Positions 34,028 through 46,250 are shown, counted from the first letter of the stretch. The stretch: DNA of 64,000 nucleotides from Antilocapra americana (GCA_007570785.1 ML664183.1:14754204-14818203), one strand, 5' to 3'. Notes: a model not told the origin generated them from the letters alone. Program-made: numbers and translations.

Positions 34028-35215
34028 TTTTTTTTAGACTGAAGTCTAGTTGAATTTCAAGATTCATTTCAGGTGTACAGTAGTGATTCAGTATTTTTGC
34101 AGATGATATTTCATTATAGGTTATTACAAGATAAAGGGTATTATTCCATTTTATACAGTAAAGCCTTGTTGCTTATTCATTTTCTATGTAGCAGTTCATA
34201 TCTATTAATTCAATACTTCTAATTTGTCCCTCCCTGCTTCCCTCTCCCCTTTGGTAACCAAAAGTTTGGTTTCTTTATCTATGAGTCTGTTTCTGCTTTG
34301 TATATAGATTCACTTATATTATTTTTTAGATTCCATATATCAGTGACATCATATAGTATTTGTTTTTGACTTATTTCACTAATTATAGTATTCTCTAAGC
34401 CACGCCACACTGCTGCAAATGGCAATGTTACATTATTTTTATGGCTGAGTAATATTGAATTGTATGCATGTACCACATCTTCCTAATCCAATCAACGGTT
34501 GATGGGCACTTGGGTTGCTTCTATGTCTTGGCTATTGTAAATAGTGCTACTATGAACACTGGGGTGCACATATCTTTTTCGATTAGTATTTCCTTTTTTT
34601 CCCCAATAGATAGCCAGGAGTGGAATTGCTAGATTATATGGTATTTCTATGTTTAGCTCTTTAAGGAACCTCCATACTGTTTTCCATACGGCTTTACCAA
34701 TTTACATTCCCACCAACAGTGTACAGGTGTATCCCTTTCTCCACATCCTTTCCAACATTTGTTTTTTGAAGACTTTTTGATGATAGCCATTCTGACTGGT
34801 ATAAAGTAATACCTCACTGTGGTTCTGACTGGCATTTCTCTAATAATTTAACAATGTTGAGCCATTTTTGCATGTACCTATTGACCATCTGTATGTCTTC
34901 TTTCAAGGAATGTCTATTTAGATCTTCTGCCCATTTTTTGATTTGGTCGTTTGGTTTTCTGATATTGCATTGTATGAGCTGTTAATGTATTTGGGAAAAT
35001 AACCCCTTGTCAGTTGCATCATTTGCAAATATTTTATCCCATTTCATAGACTATCTTTTCATTTTGTTGATGATTTCCTTTGCTGTACAAAAGCTTTTAA
35101 GTTTGATTAGGTCCCATTTGTTTATTTTTTCTTTTAATTCTTTTGCCTTGGGAGATGAATCTAAGAAAATATTGCTGTGATTTATGTTGACAGTTTCACA
35201 TGTGTTCTCTTCTTT
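34028..35215 (-). mobile_element. L1 LINE 3' part, 5'-truncated
   Basis: About 1.2 kb of antisense L1: poly(T), 3' UTR (TTCAGGTGTACAGTAGTGAT, CTTTGGTAACCAAAAGTTTG) and the ORF2 3' part (GCCAGGAGTGGAATTGCTAG, CTGTACAAAAGCTTTTAAGT). Open frames are short and broken. Confidence 0.92.
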
Positions 35216-35646
35216 GAGCCTGATCATGACTATTAAACTCCAGGCATAATGGAGATAGGGAGGGAGTACACTGTCTCATTCATAGAACTTAAAGACAGAT
35301 TGTAGTTACTAGGGATACCTGTACAGGAATGAAGATGAAGGAACTTTATCCTTACAGGAGTACCCTTCCTTTTTCTTCCTGACTGTAATTTGGTTCTCTG
35401 TTTCACTACATACATCAAAGAATTCTGAAGATCACTACCCAGTATCCTTTCTAAAGTGATTCAAATCCATAACAAATCCACTTTCTGAACAAGTGACTGC
35501 AAGCCCTGGATGTTCCCTATTGCATCACAAGAGCTATTCCAATACATTTTTAAGAATAAAATATACTAATTTAAAACATTAACATGTATAATATCATATT
35601 TGAGGAAGTATATGTTTAAGACATATAAAAAAGATAAATAAAGTGT
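35216..35646. other. Unique sequence, no feature seen
   Basis: No repeat or gene recognised. Confidence 0.4.
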
Positions 35647-35655
35647 TAAGATGTT

Positions 35656-36544
35656 CAGTTCAGTCACTCAGTTGTATCTGACTCTTTGTGACCCCATGAG
35701 CTGCAGCACACCAGACCTCCCTGTCCAACACCAACTCCCAGAGTTCACCCAAACTTATGTCCATTGAGTCGGTGATGCCATCCAACCATCTTATCCTCTG
35801 TCATCCCCTTCTCTTCCTGCCTTCAATCTTTACTAGCACCGGGGTCTTTTCCAATGAGTCAGTTCTTCGCACCAGGTGGCCAAAGTATTGGAGCTTCAGT
35901 TTCATCATCAGTCCTTCCAATGAATATTCAGGACTGATTTCCTTTAGAATTGGGACTGGTTTGATCTTGAAGTCCAAGGGACTCTCAAGAGTCTTCTTCA
36001 ACACCACAGTTTAAAAGCATCAATTCTTCAGCACTCAGCTTTCTTTATGGTCCAACTCTCACATCCATACATGACTACTGGAAAAACCATAGCTTTGACT
36101 AGATGGATCTTTGCCAGCAAAGTAATGTCTCTGCTTTCAATATGTTGTCTAGGTTGGTCATAACTTTTCGTCCAAGGAGTAAGCGTCTTTTAATTTCATG
36201 GCTGCAATCACCATCAGCAGTGATTTTGGAACCCAAAAAATAAAGTCTCTCACTCTTTCCCCATCTATTTCCCATGAAGTGATGGGACCAGATGCCATGA
36301 TCTCAGTTTTCTGAATGTTGAGCTTTTAAGCCACTTTTTTGCTCTCCTCTTTCACTTTCATCAAGAGGCTTTTTAGTTCCTCTTCACTTTCTGCCATAAG
36401 GGTGGTGTCATCTGCATATCTGAGGTTATTAATATTTCTCCCAGCAATCTTGATTCCAGCTTGTGCTTCCTCCAGCCCAGTATTTCGCATGATGTACTCT
36501 GCATATAAGTTAAATAAACAGGGTGACAATATACAGCCTTCATG
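35656..36544 (-). mobile_element. BovB LINE, 5'-truncated, with 9-bp TSD
   Basis: Antisense BovB of ~890 bp. It starts with the CAGTTCAGTCACTCAG tail and breaks off at GGGTGACAATATACAGCCTT. On the minus strand the frame at 36326-36754 includes FNLYAEYIMRNTGLEEAQAG, NLRYADDTTLMAES (YADD at 36407-36418) and ELKSLLMKVKEES. Downstream frames are broken. TSD TAAGATGTT at 35647-35655 and 36545-36553. The upstream RT fingers and the endonuclease are absent. Confidence 0.94.
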
Positions 36545-36719
36545 TAAGATGTTACAACTACAAAATCTTTGGATTCTAAAGAGATTCCATGTTCTAAACA
36601 GCGTTTTTCCCAGGATGGTTATGTGACTAATTTGAGGTGAACTGGGAGACTCTGAGCCATCTGAAAATTGAGAAGTGTGGGCCAGTATTGCAATATTATC
36701 AAACATGTAACACATATTC

Positions 36720-37280
36720 ATATTAGAAAAAGTAGAGAATACCAGGAAACACAAAGATTAAAAAAAAAACCTGTAAACCCATGACTTATTAGATAACCAT
36801 ATTAGTAAGCTTTTAAAGTATATTTTCTAGATTTTTTCATATGCTTTAGTTATTAAAAAAGGAATTATATCCACATACTTTTAAAAATTATTTATCTATT
36901 TATTTGGCTATGCCAGATCTTAATTGTGATACACAGGATCTTTGTTTGCTGCATGTATACTTTTTTAATCTGTTTCCATTCACTTCATTTCAAGCTGAAT
37001 GTATACCACTGTAGGAATTTATACCATGATTTATTTAATCAATATTATAACTATACTTTTGTTGACTGGTTCAGTTGCTTCCAATTTCTATCACAATTTT
37101 ACAATGAACATCTTTGCAAGTGAATCTTTGCACACACCCTGAATTCCATTAGGATACATTTTTAGAAATGGAATTGAGGAGCTAAGGTATGGGCACATTT
37201 TAAAATTTTCTCTAAGTAGTCTCAAATTTTCTTACAGAACATTTGTGTCAGCAGAGTTTGAGCTTGCTCATACCCATAGT
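36720..37280 (-). mobile_element. Old L1 LINE 3' part, split by a CHR SINE
   Basis: Antisense old L1: TAGTTATTAAAAAAGGAATT, then TTCAGTTGCTTCCAATTTCT, ACAATGAACATCTTTGCAAG and TTTAGAAATGGAATTGAGGA. High divergence places it before the bovine-type L1s. Interrupted at 36882-36962. Confidence 0.75.
36882..36962 (-). repeat. CHR-1-type SINE tail fragment
   Basis: TTTATTTGGCTATGCCAGAT, CACAGGATCTTTGTTTGCTG: only the tail half of an antisense copy, inserted in old L1. Confidence 0.8.
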
Positions 37281-38504
37281 CTGGTTATTTGTATTCATGG
37301 TCGTTATTTTCTCACCCTAACTTGTGTCATTCATATCACCACAATATTCCAATGATCACTGTAGAGATCTTGGACATTCAGCAGTTGAGAATAAAAGTCA
37401 TTTCCTTAGAAATCTTTTCTTTCTTTTTTTCCTGAGTAGTTACACATGGCCATCACATGATCTTTTTCAGATTTCCCCAATCAGTTAACAACATTTTAAC
37501 TTTGGAAATAACTCAAGTTATTTCACTTATGGATGATCATCACACTAGGCTATAATTTATGCTAAATCACGTGTGAGATTTCTCAGTGAGAAAAACGTAT
37601 ATTGAGAACAGATCTTGAATGATTTAGCATTCAAACACCAGTGCTCATGCACTGAACCGAGGTTTTGGTTCAGGAGAGAGATATTTCAAAACATCTTTTT
37701 CTCTTTGAAGCCAGTGCTTGAAAATGTTTAGATGGTTGTTTCATTTTAATCAATTAATTGGTTAAGTTGCCTAGCCCCCAGAGGGAAATGTTGCGAGGAA
37801 AAGTCGATTTCAATCTGTGGGGAAAATGAAGACAATGGCATTTTTAACAGCCAGTTGCAGGGGTTGTCTTCTGGCACAGCTGGGCTGCAGTCACCAACTA
37901 GATTCCTTCTGCTGCTTTTTCTCCTTTCCTTTTGAATTTTTTTAACAACACAAAAGAAGAAATTACAAAAGGCAATTCTATCTAAGAAAAGGAAAGGATT
38001 AAAAAAGGAAAGGCTTCATTTCAAAGCATCCACAGGACACCATGGAAAGCTCCCAAGTACTAGAAAAGAAAATCTCATTCCATAGACATAAATCAGAAGA
38101 AATCCTTCTGGATACAGCTTAAGACAGAGGTGAGGGTGCTAACACCACAGCACATGTTTAAAGCATTGGGCTTGGCAGGCTGCATATCCTCAAGATAACT
38201 TTAAGGAATTAGGGTGAATTCAGCATGTGGAGGTTGTGTCACTTCCTCGTATTGTTTTTTGGTCTTTCAATGATGGTAGGATCTAGTGTGTGGCCCCAGA
38301 ATGCACAGGTTCTATTGTTTGATGAGACATTTGTTCGTCACATGCATTCCAACCCACCAGCTGGAGATGCAGCTACCGTGACCCAGGACTGAGCTGGGTG
38401 GAGGAGACTGCACAGCCACTGGTAACACAGCCGCCTTAACTCAGACTCTGTCTGTCCATCCTCTGATTTTCCAGTTTTCAAACCGTTCTACAAGCAGCTG
38501 TGTG
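37281..38504. other. Unique sequence, no feature seen
   Basis: About 1.2 kb with no repeat or gene recognised. Confidence 0.45.
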
Positions 38505-38720
38505 TGTGGTGTGTGCGTGCAGTGTGCTTAGTCATGTCCGACTTCTTTGCGACCCCATGGACTGTAGCGCGCCAGGCTCCGCTCTCCATGGGATTTCCCA
38601 GGCAAGAACACTGAAGTGGGTTGCCATGCCCTCCTCCAAGCAATCTTCCCAACCCAGGGATCAAACCCAGGTATCCCGACTTGCAGGTGGATTCTTCACA
38701 TCTGAGCCACCAGGAAGCCC
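38505..38720 (-). repeat. Bov-tA SINE
   Basis: Full antisense copy from GTGTGCTTAGTCATGTCCGA to TGAGCCACCAGGAAGCCC. Imperfect flanking repeat CAAGCAGCT / CAGGCAGCT. Confidence 0.94.
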
Positions 38721-39284
38721 ACAGGCAGCTTGCCCAACCACAAATTTCAAGCATTTTCTCCTTGCCAGCAGGGTTCTTTGTTTTCAAACTTTCACAGACC
38801 CCAATTTATACTTAAAGTCATATGTTTGATTATATTCCACCAAATTTAATTTTAATTTATAAATATTCTAGAAAAAAAGCCTCTAGGATCAGATAGGGAA
38901 CATAATTCAGGATCTTTACAGAAACACTTTTTAAATTTAGCATAAAAATCAACACTACATAAAATAAGCCCTATTCATTTCTAAATTGTTCATAAGAGAA
39001 AAATCATACACATAAATCACAATTGCAAGTATATTTTTTCCTTCAGTGAATCGACAATTTTTAACCTTCAAAACTGCTTCCTTGGTAGCAAAGTCAGGTG
39101 ATATAAGAAAAAGGATAAACTTCTTTTGATAGTTTGATAATTTTTCTGACTCTAACAATATTAAATATCATTTCAAAGAGAAAATGGTTTGTCACAGAGA
39201 TATAGAAGTAGTTACCTTTCTTTATGTGTATATTAAAATGTATAACTTAAATCTGCTTAAGCTGGTGACAGTTCTTGGAAGCAT
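38721..39284. other. Unique sequence, no feature seen
   Basis: No repeat or gene recognised. Confidence 0.4.
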
Positions 39285-39380
39285 TATTTTTCACACTTTA
39301 CATGAGTAAACAAGCTCAGAGATGTTAAATTACATGTGACAGAGTCATATGTGAATAAAGACATGGCTCTGAAATATGTT
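39285..39380 (-). repeat. MIR-like trace, antisense
   Basis: CACTTTACATGAGTAAACAAG, CTCAGAGATGTTAAATTACA resembles the antisense MIR core. Weak. Confidence 0.4.
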
Positions 39381-39715
39381 ACGGCTAACGTGTCACAAAG
39401 GCTATATTACCATACTTTCTGTCACGTCTCAGTTTTCTGTGGTCACTTCAACCATCCTCTAAAAAAAGGTGATGCAGTTTAGAAAACATCCCAGTCCTTC
39501 CTTGTCATCTGTTTCTCTAGTAATAAATTCATTTCTGCAGCAAATAATAAGTGATTACTGTATTTGGCACTGTAGCACCAAGATGACTAATTTTATGGTC
39601 ATGATCTCCAAGATCTCAGTTTAGCGAGCAAAATATACAGATATTTTTCAAATTAGTTAAAAGAGCCTAAAATTAGTTAAAAGGATAAGTGTATGTGACA
39701 GTAGAAGATACAGTG

Positions 39716-39828
39716 TGGCCACCCACTCCAGTATTCTTGCCTGGAGAATGCCATGGACAGAGGAGCCTGGCAGACTACAGTCCATAGCATCACAGAGAGA
39801 TGGACACACTGAAGTGACTTAGCAGACA
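39716..39828 (+). repeat. Bov-A SINE fragment
   Basis: Sense Bov-A body only: CCACCCACTCCAGTATTCTT through GAAGTGACTTAGCAGACAAG. No tRNA-derived head. Confidence 0.92.
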
Positions 39829-40229
39829 AGCAGACAGTGCTCAAACCTGCACTGTGGTGGGCTTTGCAATGTGAGTGCATGCTAAATGTAGGCTGACCAA
39901 ACAGGAGGTCCCAATCCATGCTCCCTCCTTTCAGATATTTCTTATTTCCATTATCAGACAAATTTGCCTCCTCTGCCACCTATTGGCAGGAAGAAACATT
40001 GTCTGGTTGAGTTCATCCTAAAAGCACAAACCCAGATGAAGATGATTAACCAAGAAACTGGTGTTACTACACATTATCTCCTCCACTGGATGTGTTATAG
40101 ATCAGGAGAAGAAAATATTGATGGCAAAACTGAGTTTTAGTTTGGAGAATTAACCCAGCAATTATTTCTCTGTGCATTACATTTACAATCCTACACTGAG
40201 CATCCATACCCTGGTTTTCCTTCTAGTAA
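39829..40229. other. Unique sequence, no feature seen
   Basis: No repeat or gene recognised. Confidence 0.4.
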
Positions 40230-40500
40230 GTGCTTAAGCCTCTAAGAGCCTCAGTCCCCTTATATATCAAAAGATGACAAGGATATTGTCACTGACCAAT
40301 TCACAATGAAGTTCAGAGACAAAAGTGATAAAGTTATGTGGCCACTGAATGACTTATTCCCAAGGATTTCCCCCTCTTAACCTCTTCCCACTAAGAAAGA
40401 AAAAATTCTTTGAAACAGCTGTTAAATTCATTGCCTCATTTTCCAGAGGAAACAACAGAGTCCCAGAGAGGTGATGCTTCAAGATGTGTTTGTGAACTTG
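40230..40500. repeat. Two weak MIR-like traces
   Basis: A sense-like piece at 40230-40290 (AAGAGCCTCAGTCCCCTTAT) and an antisense-like piece at 40430-40500 (TTTTCCAGAGGAAACAACAG, AGTCCCAGAGAGGTGATGC). Both are marginal. Confidence 0.35.
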
Positions 40501-40789
40501 AAGAAACCAACGACAGATCTGGCCCTATGGATAGAACTGAGAAGTAGCCTAGAGACCCACAGTAGAACAGCTACAGCCCCTCACCATTTTGTATCTATCT
40601 GCAGCTCATATCACATTCTGAGTACTGGAGCCAGTGTGTGCACATGCCTAGATCTTATATAGTAGAAATGTCTTGTATTCTGCATAGTGTAGAATCAAGT
40701 ACTTTATAAATATTAAATGGATGAACTGGTGAATGCAATAAGTTTAGATTATTTAGCATAATACATTTACTATGTAATGGGGTCACCTG

Positions 40790-41507
40790 AGGCCCCCAAA
40801 ATCTTGGTAATTTGTTCAGTCAACGGAGTAAATCAGAACTGGGGCCAGAAGTCACTCTGAGGTTCTGATTCTAGGCTGTTACATCTTCCTCCGTTGTTCC
40901 TCTCTTCCAGTGGAAATTCCAGACTGCCAAAGTCCTGGAATAGGTTGGTCTCCTCTGATCCTCTGAAGTTCTTTCCCCAGAAATCTATGAATCATTGATG
41001 ACTGTGTTGGAATGGGGACAAAGGTGCTGCAGGTATATAAAGTGCTGGGATTTAAGTGAGGATAATAGCATATGGGCAGGAACCAAGCATGGCTTGCAAA
41101 CTTAGAGCTGGCTGAAAGCAGCGGGGCTGGCTTGTACTGGACCAAGCAGAGCGAATATTATGACCTATGGCATACATGACCATCTTTGTTCTGGACAAAC
41201 CCAGCTCTGCGACAGTAACACATTTGGATACTGTCGCCTTTAAGAGTAGGGATTCATTGAATGGCACAGGTGGTTTACCGCAACATATGTCTACCATAAG
41301 AAAGACAATTCCAAGGGCATCTTTTCTCAGGGATAGCCTTACCATCTGTGTAAAGAAACTACTGTAATGCTGGTGACAGCTCAGGGCCTTTGGCTAGCTT
41401 TATTTCTGAAAGCTACACAAAAGGAAAATCAAATTTGATATGTTTTTCTTGGTGGCTAGGTAAATCGACTATTAATAATAATGTAAGGGTCAGGTTGGTT
41501 ATTGCTT
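40790..41507. other. Mostly unique sequence
   Basis: A possible antisense MIR trace lies at 40795-40870. The opposed ORFs near 41052-41367 resemble nothing that I recognise. Confidence 0.35.
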
Positions 41508-41552
41508 AGTCCATGCCATTGCAAAGAGTCAGACACAGCTGAGCAACTAACA
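41508..41552 (+). repeat. Bov-A SINE 3' tip
   Basis: AGTCCATGCCATTGCAAAGA through GAGCAACTAACATG, the last ~45 bp of a Bov-A. It sits directly before a complete Bov-tA. Confidence 0.8.
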
Positions 41553-41553
41553 T

Positions 41554-41760
41554 GGGACTTCCCTGGTGGCTCAGACAGTAAAGAATCTGCCTTCAATACA
41601 GGAGACCCAGGTTTGATCCCTGGATCAGGAAGATCCCCTGGAGAAGGAAATGGCTACCCACTCCAATAATCTTGCCTGAAGAATCCCACGGACATAGGAG
41701 CCCAGTGGGCTACAGTCCATGGAATCGCAAAGAATCAGACACAACTGAGTGGCTAAGACA
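41554..41760 (+). repeat. Bov-tA SINE
   Basis: Complete sense copy from GGACTTCCCTGGTGGCTCAG to CACAACTGAGTGGCTAAGAC. Confidence 0.96.
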
Positions 41761-41764
41761 CATT

Positions 41765-41935
41765 ATATACCTCTTGAACACAGATTATAATATTACTTAT
41801 AGGAATAAATAGCATTGTGCTAAATACGTAGGTTTCTTTAATCATCACAACAGTCCTATGTGGTTGACATCGCAGATGAGGAACCCTGAGGTTCAGATAC
41901 ATCACAGGATTTGCCTGGGGAAGTATGGGTAAGAA
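41765..41935 (-). repeat. MIR SINE, antisense
   Basis: CTTTAATCATCACAACAGTC, GCAGATGAGGAACCCTGAGG and TTCAGATACATCACAGGATTTG follow the antisense MIR core. It lies between two same-strand Bov-tA copies. Confidence 0.78.
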
Positions 41936-41936
41936 G

Positions 41937-42160
41937 GGCTTCCCAGTAGCACTAGTGGTAAAGAACCCACCTGCCAATGCAGGAGATGTAAGAGACGTGG
42001 GTTCAATCTCTGGGTCAGGTAGATCCCCTGGAGGAGGGCATGGCAATGCACTCCAGTATTCTTGCCTGGAGAGTCCCATGAACAGAGGAGCCTGGAGGGC
42101 TACAGCCTATAGGGTCACAAAGAGTTGGACACCACTGAGCAACTTAGCATGCACATGTGC
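41937..42160 (+). repeat. Bov-tA SINE
   Basis: Complete sense copy from GGGCTTCCCAGTAGCACTAG (the CACTAGTGG head variant) to ACCACTGAGCAACTTAGC. Confidence 0.96.
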
Positions 42161-43421
42161 ATGTAACAGCGATAAGCATAGATTCCATATGCTGAGTCCT
42201 TGCCCTCAACCACTTATCCTCTCAAATCCATATCCTGCCAAATCCAACCTTAAGTTTCTGTTAGCTGTGCACTTGACTTATCCCTTCCACTAGACAGCAA
42301 GATCTTAAAAATCAAGTCTTACTGTGTGCCTTCAAAAAGCATTTGTCACAATGCTTTGCATAAATGTGTCCTAAAATGGCAGAATAGTCAGACACTGAGA
42401 CTTTGCAAGTGATGGATAGATAAATGGATGATAGATAGATATAAGAAAGGTTCAATTATTTGGGGAAGGGGGAATGGGAGAAGGAAGAGAATTGGTGGAC
42501 TAGCAAAGGGAACAAGAAAAGACATTTCAGGTTTAATACTTGAGTTCTAACTTATCTCAGCCAACTCTAGTAATAAGATACGTCCTTGCAGAGAAATGGC
42601 TAACATCTCTTCTGATTTACACATAAAAGGATTTATTGCAGTTCTCACCTCTGCAAAGCAATGTAAGATCAACAGGATTAGTGGCATTATATTGTGCTCT
42701 CTGCAGAGTTTAATGCCATTTCAAGCTGTTAAAAATTTATAGAAACAAATAAGAGAGTCCAATATCAGCTGAAGCTCTAATCCCCTCGAAATAAAGGATT
42801 GTTTCTTGGTTACAATTTCCCTTGCAAATGTAAACTCAAGTGACTGCAGTTTGCAGATAACATTCCTTTCTTCTTGAGTCATGACTGGAGAAAGTCTGGT
42901 TGGGCATTCATGGAAGAGTGGCTGATGGCAGCATAGTGTATCCGTCAGTCTCATTTCTTTATTATGTCCGTAGCATCGTGGGCAAGGAGTAAGGGTGGCA
43001 GTAAAATGATTCTTCCTCTTCAAGGGTGAAAGGAAATTGGACTTTAAAAAAAAAACTGGCCTACAAACATTAAAGTACAAAATCATCCTACCAGAGTGGA
43101 CGGGGGAAGTCCTTTGAAAGAGGTACAATGACTTGTAGGCTATTCATATTCATTCATTCGCGCGTTCGTAAATTTAGAAGGTAAAATGTGTCTCTCAAAG
43201 AAGATTCATAAACAATGGAAGACTAGAAAACCAAGTGTTTCTAAAATACATGGATATGTGGAAAGAGATGTATCAGGTCACTCCAACACGTAATTCATTT
43301 GATTCTCTCCACTTATGATACTTCATAGATAGGAGACTTAAAAGAGTCAATTCAAAGATGTATTTTATTTTATATACTGCCAAAAGAAAATAACAAGCTA
43401 CAATTACACTATGCTACCACA
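42161..43421. other. Unique sequence, no feature seen
   Basis: No confident repeat or gene. A short imperfect GATA-type repeat lies at 42412-42442. The 135-codon minus frame at 42721-43128 shows no domain that I recognise. Confidence 0.45.
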
Positions 43422-43731
43422 CTTTTTAATTGAAGTATAGTTGATTAAAAAATATTGTGTTAGTTTCAGGTATACAGCAGAGTGATTTGGTTATATATTT
43501 TTTCAGAGTATTTTCTGTTATAGGTTATTATAAGATTGAATGTAGTTCCCTGTACTATACAGTAAATTCTTGTGGCTTACCTAGTTCATGTATGATAGTC
43601 TGTACCTCTTAATCCCCAAATCCTAATTTATCTGTCGCCCACACCCTTTCCCCTTTGGTAACCATAACTTTATTTTCTATGTCAGTGAGTCTATTTCTGT
43701 TTTGTATATAGATTCATTTGTATTATTTTTT

Positions 43732-43859
43732 ATTCTTATTTAAAATGTCTTTATCTGGCCATGTGGCAGGTGGGATCTTACTCCCTTAGCCAGGGACCTA
43801 ACATTCACCCCCTGTAGTGGAAACACTGAGTCTAAACCACTGAACCACCAGCAAAGTCC
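43732..43859 (-). repeat. CHR-1-type SINE nested in L1
   Basis: Antisense copy (TTTATCTGGCCATGTGGCAG, AACCACTGAACCACCAGCAA). Flanking repeat TTGTATTATTTTT (43719-43731) against TTGTATTATTCTT (43860-43872). Confidence 0.93.
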
Positions 43860-44461
43860 TTGTATTATTCTTTAGATTCCAGATATCATACAATATTTGT
43901 CTTTCTCTGGCATTTCACTAAGCATAATATTCTCTAAGTTCATCCATGTTGCTGCCAATGGCAATATTACATTCTTTTGTATAGCTGAATAGTATTCAAT
44001 TATATATCACATCTTCTTAAACCAGTTGTCTGTTGATGGGCAGTTGGAATGTTTACACGTCTTAGCAATTATGAATTCTGCTGCTATGAATACTGGGGTG
44101 CGTGTATCTCTTCGAATTAGAGTTTTCATCTTTTCTAGATATATGCCCAGAAGTGGGATTGCTAGATCATTTGGTAGCTCCTTTTTTAAGGAAACCTCAT
44201 ATTGTTTTCCATAGTGGTTGCACTACTTTACATTCCCATCAGCAGTATGAGAGTGTTGCCCTTTCTCCACACTCTCTCCAGCATTTATAATTTGTAGACA
44301 TTTTGATGATAACCATTGTGACTGGTAGGAAGTGATACTTCTTTGTGGTTTTGATTTGCATTTCTCTAATAATTATTGATGTTGAGCATCTTTTAATGTG
44401 CCTGTTAGTCATCTGTATGTTCTCTTTTGAGAAATGTCTATTTAGGTCTTCTGCACATTTT

Positions 44462-44716
44462 TCCTTTTATTTTAAATTGAGGTATGGCTGATTTACAACA
44501 CTGTGCCAATCTCTGCTGTACAGCTAAATGACTCAGTCATACAGATATATACATTCTTTTCTATATCCTTTTCCATTGGTTCATCCCAGAAAACTGGATA
44601 TAGTTCCTTGTGCTATATAGAAGGACTTTGCTGTTAATCCATTCTAAATGGAATAGTTTGATAGTTTGACTCTATCAACCCCAAATTCCAAGCTCATCCT
44701 TATCTCCCCACCCAAT
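44462..44716 (-). mobile_element. L1 3' UTR fragment nested in L1
   Basis: An antisense L1 3' UTR of a different subfamily (TTGAGGTATGGCTGATTTAC, GATATAGTTCCTTGTGCTAT, CCCCAAATTCCAAGCTCATC) interrupts ORF2 of the host L1. Flanks TTCTGCACATTTT (44449-44461) and TTCTGCTCATTTT (44717-44729) are a 12/13 TSD. Confidence 0.85.
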
Positions 44717-44934
44717 TCTGCTCATTTTGTTGATTGGGTTAGGTGTTTTCTTTCTTTTATATTGAATTGTAAGGACAGTTAGTATATTTTGTAAACTAAC
44801 ACCTTGGTGATCTCACCCTTTGCAAACATTTTCTCCAGTTTCATAGGCTGTCTTTTCATTTTGTTGATGGGTTCCTTTGCTGCAAAACTTTCTATTTAGA
44901 AAAGACTTGCAATATTTCTTTTAGGTTAGGTTTA

Positions 44935-46250
44935 GTATTTAGTATTCATCGTTTAGTTTTTGCTTGTCTGAGAAATTCTTTATCTCTCCTATTTTAAATG
45001 ATAATATTGCTGGAAAAATATCCTAGGTTTCAGGTTTTTCCTTTTCAGGACTTTGAATATTTCATGCAACTCTTTCTGCCCTACAAAGTTTTTACAAAGA
45101 ACTCAGTTGATAGCCTTATGGGAATTCCCTTGTAATTGACTTTGTTTCTCTCTTATTGCCCTTAGAATCTTTAACTTTTGCCATTTAAATACAGTTAGTT
45201 CCCCACACACGAATGAGTTATGTTCTGAAACCGTGTTCATAAATCTAATTTGTTTGTTAAGTCCAGCAAAGTTAGCCTAGTTACCTAGCTAACATGATTG
45301 GCTCTATAGTACTATACTATGATAGGTTTATAATACTTTTCACATGAGTAACACATAAAAAACAAACACAAAAATAAAGACATTTTTATTCTTTCAGTAC
45401 AGTACCTTGAAACAGTATAGTAATGCAATCCAACAGTTGGCATATAGGCATTGCCATCAAGCAAACAGGCAAAGAAGGGTTGCTGACTAGAGGAGGGAGA
45501 GGAAGTGGCAGATGGTAGAGCTTGAAGGATGGTTAGCAATAGGAGATAGAGGGTAAGCTTAATTTCACTCACACCCCATGTTGATGGAACACATGTTGAA
45601 ATCTTTGAAAGTTCACAACTTTAATGTTCAAATGTAGAGATGGTCTAATATGCCTTGCTGTGGGACTGTTTGGGTTCATCTTGTTTGGGACCCTCTGTGG
45701 TGGCTGTACCAGGATACTGTTTTCTTCTTTGGATGTGGGAAATTTTCAGACATAATTTTTTCAAATCCATTTTTAATCCCCTTCTCTCTTTCTTCCTCCT
45801 GAAATCCCTATTATGTATGCATAGGTTGGCACATTTTTTATTATCTCATAGATCTCATGTTGCTTTTTTTTTTCATTTGTCTTTGTTGTTTTGATTGGGC
45901 GATTTCCATTATTCTAACTTCCAGATCAGTTAATTTGCTCTTCTGCATTATTTAGTGTGCTGTTCATTGCTTCTAGTTAGGTTTTTATCTCAGCAATTGA
46001 GTTGTCTAATTTTGACTGGCTCCTTTTCATAGTTTCTAGTCCCTTGTTACAGTGATCTGAATTTATATCAATAAAGTACTATAGGAATTAAGAAAGATTA
46101 TTATTACCTCCTTTCTGAACTCAGGGTCTAGTAGACTGGCAAGGTCATTTTAATTTTTTGCTCTTTGGGGGAATTTCTCTTTTTCTTTTAACTGGAAGTA
46201 GTTTCTCTGCTTTTCATCTTAACTTACAGTTACCTACTATGGACTTGAAG
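44935..46250 (-). mobile_element. L1 LINE ORF1 region, split by a MITE
   Basis: Antisense sequence matching the C-terminal half of L1 ORF1 (RNA-binding protein) and upstream: CTAGGTTTCAGGTTTTTCCT, GTTGATAGCCTTATGGGAAT, GCCATTTAA, then after the MITE GTTTGGGTTCATCTTGTTTG and GGCGATTTCCATTATTCTAA. It follows the ORF2 piece in the same orientation with the intervening ORF2 missing. It may therefore belong to one internally deleted L1, or to a separate insertion. Frames are broken. Confidence 0.7.
45192..45650. mobile_element. Tigger/pogo-like MITE inserted in L1
   Basis: About 460 bp. The left end CAGTTAGTTCCCCACACACG is preceded by TA. The right end reads AATGTAGAGATGGTCTAA-TA, a decayed inverted copy. 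The body has AATTTGTTTGTTAAGTCCAG, GGTTTATAATACTTTTCACA and ATAAAGACATTTTTATTC. L1 ORF1 sequence continues across it (GCCATTTAA on the left, GCCTTGCTGTGGGACTG on the right). Non-autonomous, with no transposase. Confidence 0.75.

Larger units (their letters stand above)
43422..44905 (-). mobile_element. L1 LINE, 3' UTR and ORF2 part, with two insertions
   Basis: Antisense L1: TTGAAGTATAGTTGATTAAA, TTTGGTAACCATAACTTTAT, then the ORF2 end (ATATGCCCAGAAGTGGGATT, TTCTCTTTTGAGAAATGTCT) up to TTGATGGGTTCCTTTGCTGC. A CHR SINE sits at 43732-43859 and another L1 piece at 44462-44716. In each case host L1 sequence resumes on the far side. Confidence 0.9.

Noticed and set aside
41052..41367. Overlapping ORFs on both strands near 41.2 kb
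   Set aside because: Each is the shadow of the other, with no domain and no transcript signal.
42721..43128. 135-codon minus-strand frame
   Set aside because: No domain, low-complexity start (AAAAAA/TTTTTT-derived residues), no exon structure.
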